Assembly (NCBI GenBank): GCA_035569695.1
Contig: DATMMO010000009.1
Span: 1-35,570 of the forward strand
DNA from: DASXMT01 sp035569695
GTDB taxonomy: Bacteria > Actinomycetota > Acidimicrobiia > Acidimicrobiales > RAAP-2
DNA length: 35,570 bases
Direction of reading: 5' to 3'
The translations under genes and the position numbers were made by a program. Below the pieces are notes generated by a model. The model was not told where the DNA came from. It saw only the letters and a list, made by a program, of their open reading frames with translations, and ran no database searches. Positions 16,403 to 23,802 of this stretch are shown in pieces (position 1 is the first letter of the stretch; each line of letters starts with the position of its first letter).

Positions 16403-17361
16403 GACTTCTCTTAAAGACATTGATCCTCGTAAGCCTGGTTGTCATCGTCTTCTCGGGTACGGCAGCTGCAGATATAGGGAGTCTCGACGGAGGATCGACC
16501 GTGTCGATCAGCGTGTCGTCCCCGGGTTCCACCGGTGGAAGTGGAATTGCAGAATCTGGTGCTGGTGGAGGCAGTCGGGGGAATGGTTCCGTACAGCAGG
16601 TCAACGGAAGCGGAAATACCGGCGACGGAGGTAGCAGCACTTCGCCCCCTCCCTGCGTCTACAAACTTGCCCCGTCGAGCGATCAAACGGCGATGGGCCC
16701 ACCCGGAACATCTTCGCCGGGGAAGTGGTACTTGGTGGAATGCCTAGGTGCCGCCGAGCTAAATAGGGACGGACTGGCTTGGGTTCCGTCTGCTGCCACC
16801 CCACCTGCAGGTGTTCCCCTCAATCCAGCTGTCGATCCGGCTCTCGTGGCACAGCAGGCGGAGAACTCAATGCGACTGCCGTCGCCACAGATCGAGACGA
16901 ACCCGACCACTCGGGCTGTGGTCAATCTGCCCACGTGGCTTTGGCTCGATCAGGGTACCTGGAACCCTGACTCGGTCACGGCATCCGTCGGGACAGTGAC
17001 GGCGACGGCCACGGCCACACCAGAGCAAGTTCAGTGGACGATGGGCGATGGGGGATCGGTCGTGTGTCATGGGCCCGGTACGCCCTATCAGCCGTCGGTC
17101 CCGGCGGAGTCCCAGGCGACGAATTGTTCCTATACCTACGGCCGATCGTCGGCGGGGGAACCTTCCCCCACCGGTGACCCCAACGATGCCGGCTTCCCAG
17201 TCACAGCCACGATTACCTGGGGTGTGACCTGGACGGCCCAAGGCGAACCGGCGGGAGGGGTGCTGAACCCTCTGACCACCACGTCTTTGACATCGTTGCC
17301 CGTTGAACAGATCCAGAGCGTGACGGCGGATAGTCCAACATCGATGGGAGGCGCCCCATGA
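16387..17361 (+). CDS. Exported PKD-like protein of the tad locus
   Basis: A 324-residue protein with a Sec signal peptide (MLTLVRLLLKTLILVSLVVI, cleavage near TAAAD). A Gly/Ser-rich linker follows (residues about 35-85), then a globular part with VQWTMGDGGSVVCHGPGTPY and TNCSYTYGRSS, the pattern of a PKD-type beta-sandwich with a probable disulfide, ending with a Thr/Ser-rich tail. Similar exported PKD-like proteins commonly sit beside CpaB in actinobacterial tad loci. It overlaps the lipoprotein by 16 bases and CpaB by four (ATGA). Likely extracytoplasmic, assisting pilus assembly or acting as a surface component. Confidence 0.75.
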   Translation: MLTLVRLLLKTLILVSLVVIVFSGTAAADIGSLDGGSTVSISVSSPGSTGGSGIAESGAGGGSRGNGSVQQVNGSGNTGDGGSSTSPPPCVYKLAPSSDQTAMGPPGTSSPGKWYLVECLGAAELNRDGLAWVPSAATPPAGVPLNPAVDPALVAQQAENSMRLPSPQIETNPTTRAVVNLPTWLWLDQGTWNPDSVTASVGTVTATATATPEQVQWTMGDGGSVVCHGPGTPYQPSVPAESQATNCSYTYGRSSAGEPSPTGDPNDAGFPVTATITWGVTWTAQGEPAGGVLNPLTTTSLTSLPVEQIQSVTADSPTSMGGAP

Positions 17362-18140
17362 GCTCGATGCTCGATCGGAGCAACGGCAGTTCAAGGACCG
17401 CCAGCTCCCGCAATGGTAGAGATGAGCCGCGGGGCCGGGGAGCCAACGCGTCGAGCGAGAGGCTGCCCAAGCCCAACAAGGTTCGTCGGCCGGTCATGGC
17501 ACTGATGTCAACGGTTCTCATCTTCGCCAGTATCGCCATCTTCGCTGATCTGTACACCAATGCCGGTCATCGGGTGCCGATTGTGGCTGTCGTGCAACCG
17601 GTCCACCAGGGGCAACAGATTTCTAGTTCGGATCTGGGTGAGGTGGAAGCATCCATCAGCGGCTCGGTGCACCCCATTCCATATTCGGATGTCGGATCGG
17701 TAGTGGGAAGGGAGGCAGCCGTCGCGCTCGTGCCCGGTTCGATCCTGACGACGGGTGATGTTTCCAATGCCACCAGAATCCCGGCTGGCGACGCCATCGT
17801 GGGGGTCGCCTTGAAGCCCGGACAATTACCGTCAACGGGGGTCGTGCCTGGTCAACAGGTGATGGTGGTCCAAACAGGACCGCCGGGCAGCCCAGTCCCA
17901 GCGTTCCCCAGCTCTAGCTCGAGCTCGAGTTCGACCTCGAGTCAACCCAGCAGCGTGGGTGTGCTCGTTCCGCGCGCAGAGGTCTACGACGTGGCCTCAC
18001 CCGGCTCGACATCCGGGGATGCGTCGACCCAACTGGTCTCCATCCAACTGTCAGAGAATCTGGCGCCGGCCGTGTCTGTTGCTGCCGCTGCAGGTGAAGT
18101 GAGCATCATCGTCATTCCACCGGGATCGTCGGGCTCATGA
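17358..18140 (+). CDS. cpaB: CpaB-like SAF-domain pilus assembly protein
   Basis: A 260-residue membrane-anchored protein. A 45-residue basic Ser/Arg-rich cytoplasmic tail precedes one membrane helix (about 46-66), followed by a SAF domain (IVAVVQPVHQGQQISSSDL, IPYSDVGSVVGREAAVALVPGSILTTGDV), the CpaB/RcpC signature. A poly-Ser linker near residue 180 separates a second small beta segment. In Gram-negative tad systems CpaB works with the secretin. In an actinobacterium without a secretin its role is probably as a periplasm-side or wall-side assembly factor. ATGA overlaps on both sides. Confidence 0.82.
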   Translation: MSSMLDRSNGSSRTASSRNGRDEPRGRGANASSERLPKPNKVRRPVMALMSTVLIFASIAIFADLYTNAGHRVPIVAVVQPVHQGQQISSSDLGEVEASISGSVHPIPYSDVGSVVGREAAVALVPGSILTTGDVSNATRIPAGDAIVGVALKPGQLPSTGVVPGQQVMVVQTGPPGSPVPAFPSSSSSSSSTSSQPSSVGVLVPRAEVYDVASPGSTSGDASTQLVSIQLSENLAPAVSVAAAAGEVSIIVIPPGSSGS

Positions 18141-19030
18141 GCCTGTTCGCTCTGGCCTCGCTCAAAGGTGCGCCAGGCACGACGACGCTGGCTTGTCTGG
18201 TTGCGGCAACCTGGCCCCTCGATCGTCGGGTGGTCGTTGCCGAATGCGATCCATGGGGTGGTGATCTCGCCGCGCGGTTCGAGCTCTCGACCACGAGGGG
18301 GTGCCTGTCCCTGGCCACGGCGGCGCGCCGTGATCCGGATTCGGTCGTGGCCGATCCTCATGTTCAGCGACTGCCCGGTGGCTTAGAGGTCCTGGTTGGG
18401 GGGAGTTCATCGGAGATGACCCTTGCTCAGTCCGTGACCCGGGCCAACGTGAACCAAGCGGTGGTCACCATCGCCCGCAGCCTCGATCTGGTGGCCGACC
18501 TCGGACGCTTGGCTGCGCCTTACGAAGAGTGCGGACAATTACTTCGGGAGGCACAGGCGGTTGGTGTGCTCATCGGGCCCGATGAAGCCTCGGTCGCACA
18601 TGTTGTCGATCAACGAGAGCTCCTCATAGATCTGTGTGGTGAACGAATCTCTCTCATGATCGTCGGTCGTGGTGCCTGTCGTCCCAGGGATGTCGAGTCC
18701 ATGACCGGGATTCGTGTCTCGGCGGAGATTCCCAATGACCCGGCTGCGGCGGCAGTTGCCTCAGGTACGTCCAGCGGCGCTCGTCGGCTGGCCCGGTCGG
18801 TTCTCGTTAAATCGGCGCGGCGAATCGCCGATTCGTTCGCATCTTTCGACAATTCCTCGAGCTCCCGGACCGACAGGAAGGCCGGTAGGGACATGCAAGG
18901 CAGCCAAAGCGACCGGACCAGCAATGCTCAACGGGTCGATGAGCCAAATGTAACCAGCACGACTAGTCGGACTAACCAAGCCATCCCAAATGGCCAAGGG
19001 CCGCCGACGACTTTGAAGGTCCTCCCATGA
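18137..19030 (+). CDS. cpaE: CpaE-like MinD/ParA-type ATPase
   Basis: A 297-residue P-loop protein of the MinD/ParA group found in tad loci. The N-terminal motif SLKGAPGTTTLA keeps the signature Lys near residue 10, but the Lys normally found in GKT is Thr. VVVAECDPWGGDLAARF is the switch/Walker A' region with its Asp. The Ser/Thr-rich C-terminal tail (last about 70 residues) looks disordered. CpaE-like ATPases position the pilus machine at the cell pole. It overlaps CpaB by four bases and ends 16 bases before the CpaF ATPase gene. Confidence 0.82.
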   Translation: MSLFALASLKGAPGTTTLACLVAATWPLDRRVVVAECDPWGGDLAARFELSTTRGCLSLATAARRDPDSVVADPHVQRLPGGLEVLVGGSSSEMTLAQSVTRANVNQAVVTIARSLDLVADLGRLAAPYEECGQLLREAQAVGVLIGPDEASVAHVVDQRELLIDLCGERISLMIVGRGACRPRDVESMTGIRVSAEIPNDPAAAAVASGTSSGARRLARSVLVKSARRIADSFASFDNSSSSRTDRKAGRDMQGSQSDRTSNAQRVDEPNVTSTTSRTNQAIPNGQGPPTTLKVLP

Positions 19031-19046
19031 CCACGGCCCTCTGGCC

Positions 19047-20519
19047 ATGACCGCTTCCCTCGCCACGAAGATACGGACGTTGGTGGCTGAGGACCTCGCT
19101 GCCGAGGAGGTATCGGCACTGCGAAGCGAAGACCGGCGTGAATTCGCGCGACAACGAATATTCGTCCATATGGACGCTCTCGGGATCGAACGTCTCGCCA
19201 GTGACGCCCCGCTCCCAACATCCGAGGAGGAGCAACGCCTCGCCCAGTCGATTCTCGATGCCTTGTTCGGGATGGGTGGCCTCCAGTCCCTTATCGACGA
19301 TCCTGCCATCGAGAATATTGACGTCAATGGGTGCGACCGAGTGTGGGTGACCTATGCCGATGGCGCCAAACGAACGATGCCACCCATCGCCGACTCCGAT
19401 GAGGAGCTCATTGAGATCATCAGGTCAGCAGCGGCGAAGTTCGGGTTGTCCGAGCGGAGATTCGATATGGCCCGCCCTGAGCTCGATCTTCGGCTTCCGG
19501 ATGGCAGCCGGCTCTCGGCCTTGATGGCCGTGACGACCCGTCCGGCTGTCTCTGTTCGCCGTCACCGGTTCGTCGACCTTTCCATCGATGATCTCATCGG
19601 CCTCGGGACCATCGACGCGGGAATTGCCTCCTTCCTGGCCGCAGCGGTTCGCGCTCGAAAGAACATTGTCGTCGCCGGTGCCATGAACTCGGGCAAGACG
19701 ACGCTCCTTCGAGCTCTGGCTTCGGTGATTCCGCCTCGAGAGCGCCTCGTGACCATCGAGCAATCGTTGGAGCTCGCCTTGGACAATGACAGTGCCCGGC
19801 ATCCGGACATCGTCGCCTTGGAAGCAAGGCCGGCCAACCTCGAGGGCGAAGGAATGGTGGGGGTCGCCGATCTGGTCCGTCGAGCCCTACGGATGAACGC
19901 CGACAGGGTCATCGTGGGCGAGGTCTTAGGCGACGAGATCCTCCCGATGCTCAACGCCATGAGCCAGGGGCGGTCGGGATCGATGTGCACGATCCACGCC
20001 GATTCGTCAGCCGGAGTATTTCGGCGCATCGCTTCCTATGCCGTGCAAGCTCCCGAGCGCCTGCCCCTTGAGGCCACCAATCTCCTCGTAGCCGGGGCCG
20101 TCCATTTTGTCGTGTTCTTGGATATCGAGCACCCGACCGTGACCGATGGCGCCCCGTACGAGGACGACTTCGCCCGAGTCCCGCCCAGTTGGCCTGCCTC
20201 TGACGCAGCCTTGGGTGTCGGCCATCAGATTGCTCAAGGCGGTAGTCCTCGTAGGGCCGATGGCACCGACAACCCCGACGAAGGCGACCATTCGATCTGG
20301 TTTGCCGGGCCGGCACGGCGTCAACGCTTCGTCTCTTCCATTCGCGAAGTGGTCGACGCTGAAGGGTCACAGGTCATCTCCAATGAGATCTTTCGCCCTG
20401 GCCCGGATCGGCGCGCGGCAATGGGCGCTCCGCTCCGCCCCGATACCTTGCGGGACCTGGTTCGCCATGGCTACGAGCCGATCAATGACCACGACGACCA
20501 CGAGAGGGTCTGGGCATGA
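19047..20519 (+). CDS. cpaF: CpaF/TadA secretion ATPase
   Basis: A 490-residue type II/IV secretion ATPase that powers Flp pilus assembly. Order: N-terminal helical domain, LIDDPAIENIDVNGCDRVWV, RFDMARPELDLRLPDGSRLSA, Walker A GAMNSGKTTLLRAL (about residues 212-225), the Asp-box/Glu region RLVTIEQSLELAL, Walker B RVIVGEVLGDEIL, and the His box GSMCTIHADSSAGVF. The C-terminal 100 residues carry an acidic, low-complexity insertion before the final strands. Start ATG 19047 follows the CpaE gene by 16 bases. It overlaps TadB by four. Cytoplasmic hexamer at the inner membrane platform. Confidence 0.92.
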   Translation: MTASLATKIRTLVAEDLAAEEVSALRSEDRREFARQRIFVHMDALGIERLASDAPLPTSEEEQRLAQSILDALFGMGGLQSLIDDPAIENIDVNGCDRVWVTYADGAKRTMPPIADSDEELIEIIRSAAAKFGLSERRFDMARPELDLRLPDGSRLSALMAVTTRPAVSVRRHRFVDLSIDDLIGLGTIDAGIASFLAAAVRARKNIVVAGAMNSGKTTLLRALASVIPPRERLVTIEQSLELALDNDSARHPDIVALEARPANLEGEGMVGVADLVRRALRMNADRVIVGEVLGDEILPMLNAMSQGRSGSMCTIHADSSAGVFRRIASYAVQAPERLPLEATNLLVAGAVHFVVFLDIEHPTVTDGAPYEDDFARVPPSWPASDAALGVGHQIAQGGSPRRADGTDNPDEGDHSIWFAGPARRQRFVSSIREVVDAEGSQVISNEIFRPGPDRRAAMGAPLRPDTLRDLVRHGYEPINDHDDHERVWA

Positions 20520-21397
20520 TCGGGATCGCCGTCCTTTGCGCCCTTGGTTTCAGTCTGGGCGTGGCCGGAGTCGTCACCGCATGCACCCAGCGTGGTCGAT
20601 TGACGAGGTCCTCCGCATCGCCCGGTCTAACCGGGCAACGTGCTTCGCTGCGAAGCACTCTACGACCAGTACTGGGAGCTCACGGCGGCCTTCGCCTCGC
20701 CGTGGCTTGTGGGGTAGGGGCGTTGGCAACGGTCGTCACGCGTTGGCCGGTCGCCTTTCCGATCGGGGTCGTCGCGGCTCTCGGTCTACCCACTCTCTTC
20801 AGGCAGACCTCTGGCGCTTTATCCGTGGCCAAGCTCGAGGCCATTGCCACATGGACCGAGATGCTTCACAGCACGCTTGCCGCGTCGGCCGGACTGAACC
20901 AGGCGATCATGGCCACCGCGCCAATGTCTCCCGCCCCCATTCGTCCGGCGACGATGGCTTTGGCCGCCAGGCTCCAGGCCGGGATGTACAGCTCGGACGC
21001 ACTGATTCAGTTCGCCGAGGAGGTGGCAGAACCAAGCACCGATCGGGTCGTGTGCGCCTTGATCCTGGCCACTACGTCGCGTGCCCAGCGGCTCGGGGAC
21101 TTGTTGGGTGCCCTGGCTGACTCGACCCGAGAGGACGTGGCCGCCCAGCTCCGAATTGAGACCAGCCGGGCGTCGTCGCGAAGCGGTATCCGCACCGTCA
21201 TCGTGTTCAGCGTCGCGTTCGCAGCCGCTCTGGCCGTCCTTGCTCGCAGCTACCTCGCTCCCTTCGGATCGCCGACCGGACAGGTGATCCTGGTTGCTAT
21301 CGGCGCTCTCTACGCAGCCGGACTTACCTTGATGGTACGGATGGCGAAGCCGCCAGCACCGGTGCGACTCATCACGCAGGAGGTAGGAGCCGAGTGA
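20516..21397 (+). CDS. tadB: TadB-like pilus platform protein
   Basis: A 293-residue type II secretion F-domain protein. An N-terminal membrane helix, a central helix pair near residues 60-100, the cytoplasmic T2SF core (AKLEAIATWTEMLHSTLAASAGLNQAI to the RAQRLGDLLGALADSTRED segment), and two C-terminal membrane helices. With TadC it forms the membrane platform on which CpaF acts. ATGA overlap with CpaF and GTGA overlap with TadC mean fixed stoichiometric translation. Confidence 0.85.
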   Translation: MIGIAVLCALGFSLGVAGVVTACTQRGRLTRSSASPGLTGQRASLRSTLRPVLGAHGGLRLAVACGVGALATVVTRWPVAFPIGVVAALGLPTLFRQTSGALSVAKLEAIATWTEMLHSTLAASAGLNQAIMATAPMSPAPIRPATMALAARLQAGMYSSDALIQFAEEVAEPSTDRVVCALILATTSRAQRLGDLLGALADSTREDVAAQLRIETSRASSRSGIRTVIVFSVAFAAALAVLARSYLAPFGSPTGQVILVAIGALYAAGLTLMVRMAKPPAPVRLITQEVGAE

Positions 21398-22290
21398 ACG
21401 CCGCCATCTTCTGTGGCCTCTTCTTCGGAGTGGGCGTGGCCGGCCTGGTCAGAGGCCTTCGCCCCACCCGACCGCTGTTTCACGGTTTGGGCACCGATGT
21501 GCTCTCCTTGGGGTCGGCGCCGGTCAACCACCGAGGAAGGTGGCCCGACCTTATCGGCGCGCCGGTAGCGGCATGGGCGGCCGACGCCGGGTTGATGCGA
21601 GGTCGATTCTGGAGCCACATCACGACCGATATGGCTGTAGTCGACATCAGCGTCGATGAGCTGGCTCTGCAGACTGTCCAAGCTGTCGGTACGGCCGTGT
21701 TGTTGCCGGTGGTGGTGTGGGGCTTGTTGCAGGCCGGTGGGATCAACCTGCCTCTTCTGATTCCCCTCGCTGCGCTCGTGGTCCTTATCCCTGTGGGTGC
21801 CTGCTTCCCTGTCCTTGTGCTGCAAAAGGAGGCGGCCCAACGTCGCCGCCACGTCCGAACTGTGGTCGGTTCCTTCGTTGACCTGGTCGTGCTTGGTTTG
21901 GCCGGCGGTGTTGGTGTCGAAGGGGCTCTGCAGTCGGCGGCGGGAGCGAGCTCTGATTGGGCTTCCGTACGCATCCGACGGGCGTTGGCGCTGGCGCAGG
22001 ATTCCGGTGAGCCCTCGTGGTCTGCGATCGGGCGGCTCGGAGAGCACCTGGGTGTCCCGGAACTGACCGAGCTGGCGGCGACCATACGCCTGGCCGGGAC
22101 CGAAGGGGCCAGAGTGCGGCGGTCGCTATCGGCTCGTGCCTCGGCTCTACGCCGCCACGAGCAGGCGGAGGCCGAAACCGAGGCGAACACCGTGACCGAA
22201 CGACTATTTCTGCCCGGAACCTTGCTCCTGGTGGGGTTCCTTCTCTTCGTGGGCTATCCGGCGTTCAGCCGAATTCTCACCGGCTTTTGA
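21394..22290 (+). CDS. tadC: TadC-like pilus platform protein
   Basis: A 298-residue membrane protein with two helices near residues 100-145, a T2SF-type cytoplasmic core (RRRHVRTVVGSFVDLVVLGLAGGVGVEGAL, then the PELTELAATIRLAGTEGARVRRSL segment), and a C-terminal membrane helix (LFLPGTLLLVGFLLFVGYPAF). Starts with GTG overlapping TadB's stop. It is the partner of TadB in the pilus platform. Confidence 0.85.
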   Translation: MNAAIFCGLFFGVGVAGLVRGLRPTRPLFHGLGTDVLSLGSAPVNHRGRWPDLIGAPVAAWAADAGLMRGRFWSHITTDMAVVDISVDELALQTVQAVGTAVLLPVVVWGLLQAGGINLPLLIPLAALVVLIPVGACFPVLVLQKEAAQRRRHVRTVVGSFVDLVVLGLAGGVGVEGALQSAAGASSDWASVRIRRALALAQDSGEPSWSAIGRLGEHLGVPELTELAATIRLAGTEGARVRRSLSARASALRRHEQAEAETEANTVTERLFLPGTLLLVGFLLFVGYPAFSRILTGF

Positions 22291-22362
22291 TTCCAAAGAG
22301 CAACAGACCGACACCGCACGACAGCAACACAACCGGAGGACAGAGGAAAGAGAGGACCAACC

Positions 22363-22557
22363 ATGCTGCCCGTACAGATCACTGCACTCTGGGCCTACCT
22401 CAAGTCAAAGACACGAGCCCGCGGTACCTGGGATGAAGCCGGTTCAGCGGTCGAAAAGGTGATCTTGACCGCCATTTTCGCCGCTCTGGCCATCGCCGTT
22501 GGAGCCATCATCGTCTCCAAGGTCACGGCCAAGGCCAACTCGATCAACCTGAACTGA
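22363..22557 (+). CDS. flp: Flp-like major pilin
   Basis: A 64-residue prepilin. After a basic leader (SKTRARGTWDEAG) comes SAVEKVILTAIFAALAIAVG, that is a Gly before the cleavage point, a Glu at about +4 and a hydrophobic helix, as in Flp pilins. The mature subunit would be only about 37 residues. It has its own ribosome site (GAGAGGA, around 22351) after a 72-base gap, the largest gap inside the operon, consistent with separate, stronger translation of the structural subunit. A prepilin peptidase gene is not in the window. Confidence 0.82.
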   Translation: MLPVQITALWAYLKSKTRARGTWDEAGSAVEKVILTAIFAALAIAVGAIIVSKVTAKANSINLN

Positions 22558-22946
22558 TGCCGGGGATACCGCGCCTCGACGAGCGAGGTTCGGCCACCGT
22601 CGAGGCAGTGCTGGTCATTCCTGTTCTCATGGTATTGCTGCTGGTAGCGGTGCAGTTCGCCCTGTGGTCCCACGCGTCCCAGGTTGTCCATACGGCGGCT
22701 TCGGAGGGCGATGCCTCGGCTCGCTCATACGGTGGAGGGACCCAACTGGGCGAGGCGCGCGCTCGAGACGTGTTGCGAGCATCGCAGTCGAATGTGATTG
22801 GTCCCACCGTCCAGGTCACCGTGTTGCCCGGGGACGAGGTGAAGGTCACGGTGACCGCCAGAGCGGTGTCCATCATTCCAGGGATCCAGTTCCCGGTCTC
22901 TGCCACTGAAGCCGGATCAATCCAAGAGTTTCGGGCAAACCGGTGA
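22557..22946 (+). CDS. tadE: TadE-like pilus protein
   Basis: A 129-residue pseudopilin. ERGSATVEAVLVIPVLMVLLL is the TadE signature: Gly cleavage site, Glu at +5, hydrophobic helix near the N-terminus, with an extracytoplasmic C-terminal part. Its ATG shares one base with the pilin stop (TGATG). Minor pilus subunit or assembly factor. Confidence 0.85.
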   Translation: MPGIPRLDERGSATVEAVLVIPVLMVLLLVAVQFALWSHASQVVHTAASEGDASARSYGGGTQLGEARARDVLRASQSNVIGPTVQVTVLPGDEVKVTVTARAVSIIPGIQFPVSATEAGSIQEFRANR

Positions 22947-23365
22947 GAGGCGACCATGCTCGAGGTGATCAGGGAAGCCTCACTGTCGAGTTGGTTGTGC
23001 TGACACCGGTTGTTGTCATGTTTGCCTTGGCCACCTTGGCCTTCGGGCGTGTCTCCCAGGCTCGTCAACAAGTGGTCGAAGCGGCCCGAGCCGGCGCGCA
23101 AGCGGCAGCAATCGGGTCCGATGCCGCAGAAGCGCAACAAGCCGCCAGGACAGCAGCTGCGACCGGAATTCTGGCTAGCGACCATACCTGTTCGAATCCG
23201 CAGATCAGCACAGACGTCGGCCATTTTGTGCCCGGTGGTTATGTCGTGGTGGAGGTGACATGTCACGTCCAGCTCTCCGATCTACTCGTTCCCGGACTTC
23301 CTGGAACGACGACCGTGCAGGCTTCGTCGACAGCTCGGCTCGATCCGTACCGCTCAGTGCCATGA
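22943..23365 (+). CDS. Second TadE/TadF-like pilus protein
   Basis: A 140-residue pseudopilin with RGDQGSLTVELVVLTPVVVM near the N-terminus (Gly before the cleavage site, Glu at +5), then an Ala-rich helix (RQQVVEAARAGAQAAAIGSDA) and a beta-rich C-terminal part with two Cys (HTCSN and EVTCHV). Starts at GTG with a GTGA overlap with TadE. Likely a minor pilin, TadF-like by position. Confidence 0.82.
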   Translation: MRGDHARGDQGSLTVELVVLTPVVVMFALATLAFGRVSQARQQVVEAARAGAQAAAIGSDAAEAQQAARTAAATGILASDHTCSNPQISTDVGHFVPGGYVVVEVTCHVQLSDLLVPGLPGTTTVQASSTARLDPYRSVP

Positions 23366-23802
23366 ACCGCCGGCTGGGAAGGATCGAGGTGGATGGGGAG
23401 CGCGACTCCGGGGCGATAACGGTCTTCGTGGCCCTGCTGGCCGTGGCCTTGTTCGCCCTGGCTGGGCTGGTGCTCGATGGTGGGCGCGCCGTCAGCGCCC
23501 AACAGGCGGCCCAGGACGAGGCCGACCAGGCCGCTCGTTCTGGCGCCCAGGCCCTGTCGGTCAATGCACTTCGCACAGGCGCAGTTGAACTCGACGTGCA
23601 TGCCGCGGTGGCCAACGCCGTCGCGTACACAGTGGCGGCCGGCCACCCGGGGACGGCGACGGTAGTGGGCAACGCCGTCGAAGTGAGCATCCACTATCGG
23701 GTACCGACCGACATCCTCGGAATAGTCGGGATCGATACGTTGCCCGTTTCCGCAACCGGCCGTGCGGTTGATGTACATGGCGTAACGGGGGAGGAGAAAT
23801 GA
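23362..23802 (+). CDS. TadG-like pilus-associated protein
   Basis: A 146-residue protein with an N-terminal membrane helix in the TadE/G style (ERDSGAITVFVALLAVALFAL), followed by GLVLDGGRAVSAQQAAQDEADQAARSGAQAL, the segment typical of TadG-like proteins, without the large von Willebrand-type domain of full TadG. The ATG at 23362 overlaps the previous stop. Overlaps the next gene by four bases. Likely an exported pilus-associated subunit. Confidence 0.8.
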   Translation: MNRRLGRIEVDGERDSGAITVFVALLAVALFALAGLVLDGGRAVSAQQAAQDEADQAARSGAQALSVNALRTGAVELDVHAAVANAVAYTVAAGHPGTATVVGNAVEVSIHYRVPTDILGIVGIDTLPVSATGRAVDVHGVTGEEK

